DNA from: CAZAKZ01 sp964485695
GTDB taxonomy: Bacteria; Planctomycetota; JAFGQW01
DNA length: 7,087 bases
Assembly: GCA_964485695.1 (NCBI GenBank)
Contig: CAZAKZ010000223.1
Coordinates: forward strand, 1 to 7,087
Direction of reading: 5' to 3'
Shown here: positions 1 through 5,696 of the stretch, in pieces
Numbering within the stretch: position 1 is the stretch's first letter
Layout: each line of letters begins with the position of its first letter
Notes under the pieces: model-generated
What the model was told of the DNA's origin: nothing
Database searches by the model: none
Seen by the model: the letters and a program-made list of their open reading frames with translations, nothing else
Translations under genes and position numbers: made by a program

Positions 1-41
1 AGGCCGCGACCACGGTGGGGGCCGAGAGGACGGCAGGGGGC

Positions 42-188
42 TTAACGGCATTGGAGGGGAGGGGGATTGGAATCACATCCTACAAATTCCCAGGTGAGTC
101 CGGGATTGATAGCAGGGCAGACCTGAGCGCCTGCTTCCGCCGCCAGGATTGAAACAGAGAGATAGACGATCGCCACCAGTCGCATCAC
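42..188 (-). CDS. Start of a secreted protein gene, very short or frameshifted near the left edge
   Basis: Function is not recognised. Read on the minus strand, the frame gives an N-terminus with an Arg (MRLVAIVYLSV...), a hydrophobic stretch and an AGA|Q signal-peptidase-like site. About two dozen mature residues follow, with three Cys and a Pro run, before a TAA at 42-44. A purine-rich AAAGGA lies at about 199-204. The ATG at 195-197 is too close to it, so I chose the GTG at 186-188 (spacer 10); the ATG at 183-185 is the alternative. Just before the stop the sequence has two G-runs (56-59 and 61-65 on the plus strand). Shifting by one base there opens a frame reading SNAVKPPAVLSAP..., which stays open to the window edge. 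This is therefore either a tiny exported peptide or, more likely in my view, the broken or misassembled 5' end of a longer secreted protein. The signal peptide is the firmest part. Confidence 0.4.
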   Translation of the reverse strand: MMRLVAIVYLSVSILAAEAGAQVCPAINPGLTWEFVGCDSNPPPLQCR

Positions 189-567
189 GACAAACATGTC
201 CTTTCTTTAGCCTTCTCAGCGGATTGATATTCTGATCCTGGCCGGGGAACGGGGGTTTAGATCTATAACGGGTGTTTTCCGGATAGCTGCATAAAATTTC
301 AGCGGAATCTACCGACCTCGATTGGACGCAACCTCGGGTGTTCGAATGACGCTTGCCCGGTTCAGGATTCAGGTTCCGGCGGACATAGCGATTTCGACGG
401 GATTTCGAGATTTTCTGTAAATCACGGCAAGATGGCGGACCTGTAGGAAGAAGGGAATCTGCACGATTCCAGCTTTGAGCGGGTCCTCTACATGCTTAGT
501 AATTGAGAACGTCCAGCCTGCCCGTAGAGGGCCATCGTCGAAAACGCTGTAGGAAAGGTATCAATCC
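189..567. other. Intergenic region between divergent genes, with a weak promoter candidate
   Basis: No convincing gene is seen here; it is visibly richer in A/T than the flanking genes, as expected for a divergent promoter region. For the plus-strand gene at 568 a weak sigma70-like pair is TTGAGC (475-480) and AGTAAT (498-503) with a 17-base spacer, each matching four of six consensus bases. It would give a leader of about 58 bases. For the minus-strand frame on the left, a TATAGA-like box lies near 262-267 without a good -35. A short tandem TTCAGGA/TTCAGG (361-373) and a GATTTCGA direct repeat (390-408) are present, but are too short to assign a role. No terminator hairpin is visible. Confidence 0.35.
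551..558 (+). promoter_or_regulatory. Ribosome binding site that sets the start at 568
   Basis: AGGAAAGG is followed by nine bases and then ATG. It supports the first of three in-frame Met codons (residues 1, 6 and 11) as the start of the secreted propeller-like protein. Confidence 0.7.
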
Positions 568-1803
568 ATGAAGAACACGAGAATGTCCGTCCATGGAATG
601 CCGGCGCCCATCGCGCTGCTGACAGTGCTCCTGATCGTCTGGGTATGCGGCCCGGCCAGCGCCCAGCCCAGGCTGGGTGACCTCATCATCTCGGACAACA
701 CATCCAAGAAGATCGCCTACATCGACCGGACCTCCAAGCTGATCCAGCCCATCGCGGCCGTGTTCCCGAAGATGCCCATCACCGTCACGATGGACAGGAA
801 CAACACCGACATGATCGTCCTCGGAGGGAACGACGTGTTCACCCTGACGCCCTCGGGTCAGGTAACAACCCTGGCAAACACCGGCACCGGTAACAACCAT
901 GGGTGCAGTCTCGGTCAGGACGGAAAATACGTGCTCTGCGCCAGTGTGTACGGCCAGAGTGGTTTCGTGAAACTCCTGGATCCGACCACCAAGACCGTGT
1001 CCACCCTCTACCAGGGGAGCATATCCCACTTCCGGGCGTCAGCGCTCAATGAAGACAACGGCAATCTGCTCATCTGCCGCTGGGATGCGAGCGGGGATCT
1101 CCTGGAGTTCGACATGGCCAACCACACCTTGCGGACCATCCGCTCCGGATTCTACGGCCTCGACGGCGTGGACGTGGTACCGGCCACCGGGAATTATGCG
1201 TGTGCACTGTACTACTCGTTCGGCAACTTGACGATTGTCTCACCGCAGGGCGCGATCGTATCCACGATCAATGCGTCGTGGAACTCCGGAGTGAAAGTCG
1301 ACGACGCCACAGGCCACTACTTCTGCGTCACGGGCACGGGCTCGACATCCGTCAACACCGTCACCGAATACGACATGAAGGGCTCGGCCATCAACACCTT
1401 CGGCCCCTACACGGGCTACGACATCAAGTTCGTCGACATCTACGGCTCCAGGCAGGTGACCGGCTCCGGCCAGGCGATCCCCGGCGCAACCTACAGCGTC
1501 GACTTCTCCTTCCCGGGAGCCGGCTCGATCACCTACGTAGCCGCCCTATCCTTCTCCCAGCGCCCGGGATTCCCGATCGGCGGCAGCACGCTCAACCTCG
1601 CCCCGGACGCCCTCTTCTGGGCCTCGGTGCAGGGATTGTTCGTATCGAAGTTCCAGGGCGTTCTGGACAGTGCGGGGCGGGCCTCGGGCTCCATACACAT
1701 CCCGAGCTTCATGCCCAAGGGCGTGACCCTCTACTGCTCGGCCATCGCCACCAACGGCCTGATCTTCCTGACCGGAAACACCCTGGGCATCACGATTCGC
1801 TGA
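568..1803 (+). CDS. Secreted beta-propeller-like repeat protein with shared C-terminal domain
   Basis: The exact function is unknown. The 411-residue product has a signal peptide: a positively charged N-terminus, a hydrophobic core at about 12-27 (ending in a Cys), and a likely cut at ASA|Q (32/33). Residues 37-285 form about six beta-rich repeats of the NHL/YVTN type, each with a hydrophobic strand, a D/N-G or D/N-x-x-T/G turn and another strand (for example LTPSGQVTTLA and LLDPTTKTVSTLY). This pattern predicts a beta-propeller used for binding or scaffolding. After a YGSR linker (292-295), residues 300-411 form a separate beta-rich domain containing LAPDALFW, LDSAGRASG and a terminal GITIR; it recurs in the proteins at 1863-3011 and 5697-6923. 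The mature chain has six Cys, so disulfides are possible outside the cytoplasm. It is a full-length paralogue of the 5697-6923 product (shared mature start QPxxGDxII). The gene stands alone and ends in the terminator at 1822-1863. Confidence 0.88.
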   Translation: MKNTRMSVHGMPAPIALLTVLLIVWVCGPASAQPRLGDLIISDNTSKKIAYIDRTSKLIQPIAAVFPKMPITVTMDRNNTDMIVLGGNDVFTLTPSGQVTTLANTGTGNNHGCSLGQDGKYVLCASVYGQSGFVKLLDPTTKTVSTLYQGSISHFRASALNEDNGNLLICRWDASGDLLEFDMANHTLRTIRSGFYGLDGVDVVPATGNYACALYYSFGNLTIVSPQGAIVSTINASWNSGVKVDDATGHYFCVTGTGSTSVNTVTEYDMKGSAINTFGPYTGYDIKFVDIYGSRQVTGSGQAIPGATYSVDFSFPGAGSITYVAALSFSQRPGFPIGGSTLNLAPDALFWASVQGLFVSKFQGVLDSAGRASGSIHIPSFMPKGVTLYCSAIATNGLIFLTGNTLGITIR

Positions 1804-1821
1804 ACCTGAATCAGACACAAG

Positions 1822-1863
1822 AAAAAGGGCTCCTGGAATCGGGCGGATTCCAGGAGCCTTTTT
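1822..1863. terminator. Bidirectional intrinsic terminator between convergent genes
   Basis: A perfect 13-bp stem (1828-1840 with 1846-1858; arm GGCTCCTGGAATC) closes a five-base loop. It is flanked by five A on the left (1822-1826) and five T on the right (1859-1863). Both strands therefore read as hairpin plus U-tract, so it can end the plus-strand gene stopping at 1803 and the minus-strand gene stopping at 1863. The right T-tract touches the first base of the minus gene's stop codon, so that gene's termination signal begins immediately at its stop. An extra G at 1827 is the only asymmetry. Confidence 0.9.
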
Positions 1864-3011
1864 CAGTTCGTGATCTCCGCCTGCCAGGGGCCGGAGATGG
1901 CATGGATGCCCAGGGGAGCGCCGGCATCCAGAGTCACGAAGGCGACGGAGAATTTGATCCCCACCAGAGCCGAGGCGCTCGGGACGGATACCTTGCCGGC
2001 GGCCGAGCCGCTGGAGTCGAGCTGGCCCGTGAAGCTGATGAAGATGGCCGGATTCACCAGGGACAGGAAAAAGAGCGGGTCGGTGGCCAGCGGGAAGTAG
2101 CGGTTGCCCAGGATTATGCCCGCCACCCTCTCCGTCAAGGCGGCTGCCGCCTGGTAGAACTTGCTCGGGCTGCTTCCGGCCGCCCAGTTGATGCCCAGGG
2201 TGGTTCCGTAAGAGACCTTTGCCTTGGCATTTACCCTGGGATAGCCGGCATCGATCCAGTGGATGCTGGTGCTGAGGCGGGCCACGGGGCACTGCCAGCG
2301 ATCCCACCAGGCCGAGCAGTAGACCGACCGGGCCAACCAGGATCGAACGATCTTGCCGGTCCCGGCGTCGAAGACGAATGCATTGTAGGGGGAATCCCTG
2401 GACACGGTGTAGACGATGTCGTTCACGGCGCTGTAGGCCGTGCCGACGGATCGGGTGCATCCTGCGGCTCTCAGGTCGATGTTCATCTTGATGGCAAAGG
2501 TCGTGGCGTCGAAGAGCTTCAAGGTGTTCGTGTTCCAGGAGGATATCCAGTAACCGTCCCGGCGGGTGTCGTAGGCGGCACCCACGTTTCCTTCACCGGG
2601 AGTCGCGAAGTAGGTCGTGACCTTCCCCGTCATGTCCGCGCGATAGATGCCCCGGGTTTGGGTTCCCGTATCGCTCATGACGAACTGGCCTCGCTTGACG
2701 TCGTAGGCCAGGCCGTAGGGATAGCCTCCGGAGACGATTCCCGACAACGTGATGGTGTTCACGATGGCGCCGGTATTGATGTCGTACTCGAAGATGCTGG
2801 GATTAATGAGGCTGAAGAGCCGGTCTCCGATCATGGTCAGACCATTCACGGTGGGTGTGGGGATCGTCTTCAACACCGTCCCGGGTGGATCGTCGATCCC
2901 CGGGACCGGGTAGAGCGGGTCGCCGGCTGCATTGTAGATCTGGGCCGGGCTTTGCATGGCGGCAAGGGCCACGAAGGCACACAGGCATACCATGAACTTC
3001 GTTCTCGACAT
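1863..3011 (-). CDS. Secreted repeat protein, divergent propeller with the shared C-terminal domain
   Basis: Function is unknown. I take the start at the ATG of 3009-3011 (382 residues). It has AAAGGAG ten bases upstream and begins a good signal peptide (MSRTKF, hydrophobic 7-19, likely cut SPA|Q at 23/24), whereas the open frame extends 191 codons further without a comparable start. Residues about 45-225 hold beta-propeller-like repeats with recurring G-x-A-Y-D/S signatures (GLAYDVKRGQF, GAAYDTRRDGYW, GTAYSAVNDIVY), each followed by strand and turn. A short aromatic segment, CSAWWDRWQCP (232-242), with two Cys nine residues apart, leads into the C-terminal domain (254-382). That domain matches those of the 568-1803 and 5697-6923 products (TDPLFFLS, LDSSGSAAG, closing LGIHAIS). 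The propeller part differs clearly from the other two, so it is a more distant relative with the same tail. It ends at the bidirectional hairpin and is divergent from the gene at 3199. Confidence 0.87.
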   Translation of the reverse strand: MSRTKFMVCLCAFVALAAMQSPAQIYNAAGDPLYPVPGIDDPPGTVLKTIPTPTVNGLTMIGDRLFSLINPSIFEYDINTGAIVNTITLSGIVSGGYPYGLAYDVKRGQFVMSDTGTQTRGIYRADMTGKVTTYFATPGEGNVGAAYDTRRDGYWISSWNTNTLKLFDATTFAIKMNIDLRAAGCTRSVGTAYSAVNDIVYTVSRDSPYNAFVFDAGTGKIVRSWLARSVYCSAWWDRWQCPVARLSTSIHWIDAGYPRVNAKAKVSYGTTLGINWAAGSSPSKFYQAAAALTERVAGIILGNRYFPLATDPLFFLSLVNPAIFISFTGQLDSSGSAAGKVSVPSASALVGIKFSVAFVTLDAGAPLGIHAISGPWQAEITN

Positions 3012-3021
3012 GGAATCAGCA

Positions 3022-3028
3022 CTCCTTT
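3022..3028 (-). promoter_or_regulatory. Ribosome binding site that sets the start at 3011
   Basis: Read on the minus strand, AAAGGAG is followed by ten bases and then ATG. It decides against the much longer upstream extension of the same frame, which would run through the promoter spacer and into the neighbouring gene. Confidence 0.75.
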
Positions 3029-3179
3029 CAACGGATGTCCCTTGCTCGAAATACATGGCCCTCAAGTGTACCAGATCTACATGAGATTGGAAGTCGATGG
3101 TGCTCGGTTTGACGGTCTGGTATCCTGGACTGACCGGCCATCGATCCGATCCAACCCGGGAATGAGGCATCGAGTCTTC

Positions 3180-3187
3180 GGGAGGAG
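3180..3187 (+). promoter_or_regulatory. Ribosome binding site for the gene at 3199
   Basis: GGGAGGAG is followed by eleven bases and then ATG. The match to the anti-Shine-Dalgarno sequence is strong and supports ATG 3199 over the in-frame Met at residue 20, which lies inside the hydrophobic export segment. Confidence 0.7.
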
Positions 3188-3198
3188 TCACAGGTACC

Positions 3199-5679
3199 AT
3201 GGCAAGAGAAAAAGGGGACTGTGGCCTGTCCGGCCAAAAGGTTGTTCTCGTCAGTATGCTGATCGGGCTTTCCTGGGTCCTTCCCCCCGATGATCTGGAA
3301 GAGAAGCTGGCGAGAGCGCGGAAATCCAAGGGTTGGGCGGAAAAAGCCTGGGCGGAACTGCCGAAATTCGGCGATCGGGCCGTGCCCGGACTCGCTGCGA
3401 TCATGAAGGACAAGTCTCTGGCGGCCCCGCGGTACATTGCAGCAATATGTCTGGGGAAAATCGGGACGGAAAAAGCGGCTGCGGTGCTCATCGAGGGCCT
3501 CGCTTCGGACTCGCTCAACGTCCGTCGTTTTGCCGCCCGGGAACTGGGAAAGCTGGGGGTCGAGAAGGCGAGACCGAAGATCAAGAAGCTGGCGGAAACC
3601 GACCCGTTTAAGTGGAAGGATCCCCGAACAGGGGAGACGCGTTATCTTGTCAGGATCATGGCAAAAGATGCCCTGGCGGAACTGGACAGGGCGGCGCGAT
3701 CCAGGGAACTGGCGGCAAACCTGGCCCTGTTGGGATCGGAAGTGCGGTGGGAAAGGGACATACAGACCGCCCTCGATCGGGCACGCAGAGAGAAGAAGCT
3801 CATCCTCGCGGCCGTGAAAATGGAGAAATACGGGGGCAAAAAGGGAGAGGCCCCCAGGGCGCAGGGCATGGTCTTCCACTTCATGCTGGCGAGCCTGTTC
3901 ACCGGAACCGAAATCGTGGACCTGGTGAACCGCCGCTTCGTCCCCCTGCAGGTCGGCTACAATCTCGTTCACCGTACGATTGCAATTCAAAAAACCAACA
4001 GCAATCGCCCAATGACCGGGGATCCCCTGGAGAAACTGGGAACGAACACCAGGCTAGTGAAGCCGCAAGCTCTTCTTGTTGTGTCCCCCGAGGGAAAGCT
4101 CATCGCCATGCTGAACGGCATGGCGGCGTATGACCCGGGAATAGTCCACAGGTTCCTTCGGGCCAGGCTTGCTCAGAGCGATCTTTCGAAGCCCCGTGGG
4201 AAGACATTGCAGGACCATTTCCGGGACGGCGAACTCAAGAAGGCGAAGGAGGCCATCGGATCGCTCGCAGATCGTGACGAGGCGAACTACCGCACGGCCC
4301 AGCTGGAGGCGCTGCGCGGAAACCACGAAAAGGCCGTCGATGCCCTGAAGCCCATGGCCCGGAGTTCTCGATGGTACGGACCGGGACTGGCCCTGAAGGG
4401 CATCTCGTTGATGCGGACGGGTAAATTTTCAAGCAGCATCCGGGCGCTCCGGGCGTCCATTGCCAAGAGAAAGCACGCCAGGGTTCCGGAAGCCACCTAC
4501 TGGCTGGGGTGCGTTCTCGAGAGGTCGGGCCAGAGGGAACAAGCTGTCGCGTTCTGGCGCAAGCTGGTATCCGACTTCCCGCAGTCCCCGTTCGCCTGGA
4601 AGGCCCGCCTGCGACTCAGGAACGAGGCGCCCTATTTCGACGAGTACGAGAGTATCCTGTCGTTCGCGGTGCCCGGGAAGCTGAACGGAACCGAATACGC
4701 GGTGGAGAGGAAGAAGCTGCGTTCGTTCATCGGATACCCCATCGACTTCCTTCTGAGGCAGCAGCAGCCGAGTGGTTTCTGGCGGAATACACAGGAGCAC
4801 GCCGACAAGTTCGGTGGCTTCGGCTACAAGACCGCCATCACCTCCTTGTCGCTCATGGCGCTCATGCAGTGGGAAGAGATGCTGGAGGGGCCAAGGAGGA
4901 AAGCGGTCAAGGGCGCGCTGGAGCGGGGTACGAAGGCGATCCTGGAATCCATGGACGAGATCCGTGCGACGTCCAAGACCTTTGATTTCACCTACGTGCT
5001 GTGGTTCCTGCTCCGCCGGTATGAGACGACACAGGACAGAAAGCTCCGCGCCCACGTGCAGAAGGCGGTGGACGGTCTTGCCGGAGCGCAATACGAGGAC
5101 GGCGGCTGGGGGTACTGCAACCGGACCACGAGTTTCAATACGGGGCCGGCCCTGTTCCTCCTGGCCAGGGCGAAGAAGCAGGGCTTTCGGGTGGATGACG
5201 CGGTGGTGGAGAGAGGGATCCGCGTCTTGCAGAAGATGCGCGTCCCGGACGGGGTCTTTCACTATACCCTCAAGAAAGGCTTCCACTGGATGTCGAAGCC
5301 CTCCATGACCACGGGCCGGGCGCCGATCTGTGCAGCGGCCCTCTTACTCCACGGAAAGGCCCGCCAGGGCGATGTGGCCCGGACCATCGATGGATTCCTG
5401 AAGTACGAGGGCGAGCTGCGCAAGCCGGTGAAAGTCTATTACGACAGCTGCAGTCCGGACGGACATGCCGGATACCACTACTTCTTTGCCTATCACAACG
5501 CGGTCACTGCGGTCAGGGCGCTCGGGGATGAAGGCCGGGGCTACCTGGACAGGTTCTACGGGGGAATCCTATCCTACGTGGAGCTGGACAACACCTGGGT
5601 GGACAACCACTCGTACGGGAAGGTCTACGGCACTTCCATGGCCGTGCTGATCCTGGGTGAACTCGAGAGCAGCAAGTGA
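3199..5679 (+). CDS. Composite exported protein: HEAT repeats, thioredoxin-like segment, TPR, terpenoid-cyclase-like barrel
   Basis: The 826-residue product is probably exported or membrane-anchored: residues 15-28 form a hydrophobic core after a basic start, but no clear cleavage motif is seen. In order: helical HEAT-type repeats at about 46-135 (AAICLGKIG and AARELGKLG); a thioredoxin-like segment at about 183-325 (AL..A+..KK.I+ entry, RRFVPLQV, a cis-Pro-like KPQALLVVSPEGK) with no CXXC; TPR-like helical pairs at about 337-475; and an alpha/alpha-barrel of the squalene-cyclase/prenyltransferase fold at about 500-826. The barrel shows QW-like turns (QPSGFW at 523-528, QYEDGGWGY at 631-639, and a degenerate PDGVFHY at 683-689) and closes with YGKVYGTSMAVLIL. 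The acidic DXDD motif of squalene-hopene cyclase is not seen, so terpene cyclisation is unlikely; binding or scaffolding is my inference. It is transcribed alone, divergent from the 1863-3011 gene and converging on the 5697-6923 gene. The reading frame is intact throughout. Confidence 0.88.
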   Translation: MAREKGDCGLSGQKVVLVSMLIGLSWVLPPDDLEEKLARARKSKGWAEKAWAELPKFGDRAVPGLAAIMKDKSLAAPRYIAAICLGKIGTEKAAAVLIEGLASDSLNVRRFAARELGKLGVEKARPKIKKLAETDPFKWKDPRTGETRYLVRIMAKDALAELDRAARSRELAANLALLGSEVRWERDIQTALDRARREKKLILAAVKMEKYGGKKGEAPRAQGMVFHFMLASLFTGTEIVDLVNRRFVPLQVGYNLVHRTIAIQKTNSNRPMTGDPLEKLGTNTRLVKPQALLVVSPEGKLIAMLNGMAAYDPGIVHRFLRARLAQSDLSKPRGKTLQDHFRDGELKKAKEAIGSLADRDEANYRTAQLEALRGNHEKAVDALKPMARSSRWYGPGLALKGISLMRTGKFSSSIRALRASIAKRKHARVPEATYWLGCVLERSGQREQAVAFWRKLVSDFPQSPFAWKARLRLRNEAPYFDEYESILSFAVPGKLNGTEYAVERKKLRSFIGYPIDFLLRQQQPSGFWRNTQEHADKFGGFGYKTAITSLSLMALMQWEEMLEGPRRKAVKGALERGTKAILESMDEIRATSKTFDFTYVLWFLLRRYETTQDRKLRAHVQKAVDGLAGAQYEDGGWGYCNRTTSFNTGPALFLLARAKKQGFRVDDAVVERGIRVLQKMRVPDGVFHYTLKKGFHWMSKPSMTTGRAPICAAALLLHGKARQGDVARTIDGFLKYEGELRKPVKVYYDSCSPDGHAGYHYFFAYHNAVTAVRALGDEGRGYLDRFYGGILSYVELDNTWVDNHSYGKVYGTSMAVLILGELESSK

Positions 5680-5696
5680 TCTTCGCGGAACGCTTG

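Larger units (their letters stand above)
3012..3198. promoter_or_regulatory. Divergent promoter spacer between genes at 3011 and 3199
   Basis: These 187 bases must carry the start signals for both flanking genes. Toward the minus-strand gene there is TGGTACACT (read on the minus strand; -10 part at 3065-3070), an extended -10-like box with four of six matches but no good -35. Toward the plus-strand gene, TTGACG (3109-3114) resembles a -35 but lacks a -10 at the right distance. No clear operator palindrome was seen. Shared control of the two genes is possible but unproven. Confidence 0.35.

Noticed and set aside
361..408. Short direct repeats (TTCAGGA and GATTTCGA) as operator or CRISPR-like repeats
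   Set aside because: Only two copies each, 6-8 bases long, with irregular spacing and no partner genes.
496..1029. Minus-strand open frame of 177 codons
   Set aside because: Antisense to the start of the 568-1803 gene, including its signal peptide; rich in Gly, His and Arg without a domain.
1200..3293. Long plus-strand open frame of 697 codons
   Set aside because: It runs out of frame through the end of the 568-1803 gene and antisense through the whole 1863-3011 gene. Its translation is rich in Arg, His, Gly and Gln with no domain, and both overlapped genes have signal peptides and matching paralogous domains.
3012..3584. N-terminal extension of the 1863-3011 gene by 191 residues
   Set aside because: The extension is antisense to the start of the composite gene and crosses the divergent spacer. 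The internal ATG at 3011 has a good ribosome binding site and begins a signal peptide.
3028..3990. Minus-strand open frame of 320 codons
   Set aside because: It is antisense to the HEAT and thioredoxin-like part of the composite gene, with no recognisable domain or start signal; expected by chance in GC-rich DNA.
4429..5286. Minus-strand open frame of 285 codons
   Set aside because: Antisense shadow of the TPR and barrel region, which shows clear repeat and QW-type motifs on the plus strand.
3199..5679. Functional squalene-hopene cyclase
   Set aside because: The fold signature is present only in the C-terminal part, which lacks the DXDD motif and is shorter than full cyclases; no isoprenoid genes lie nearby.
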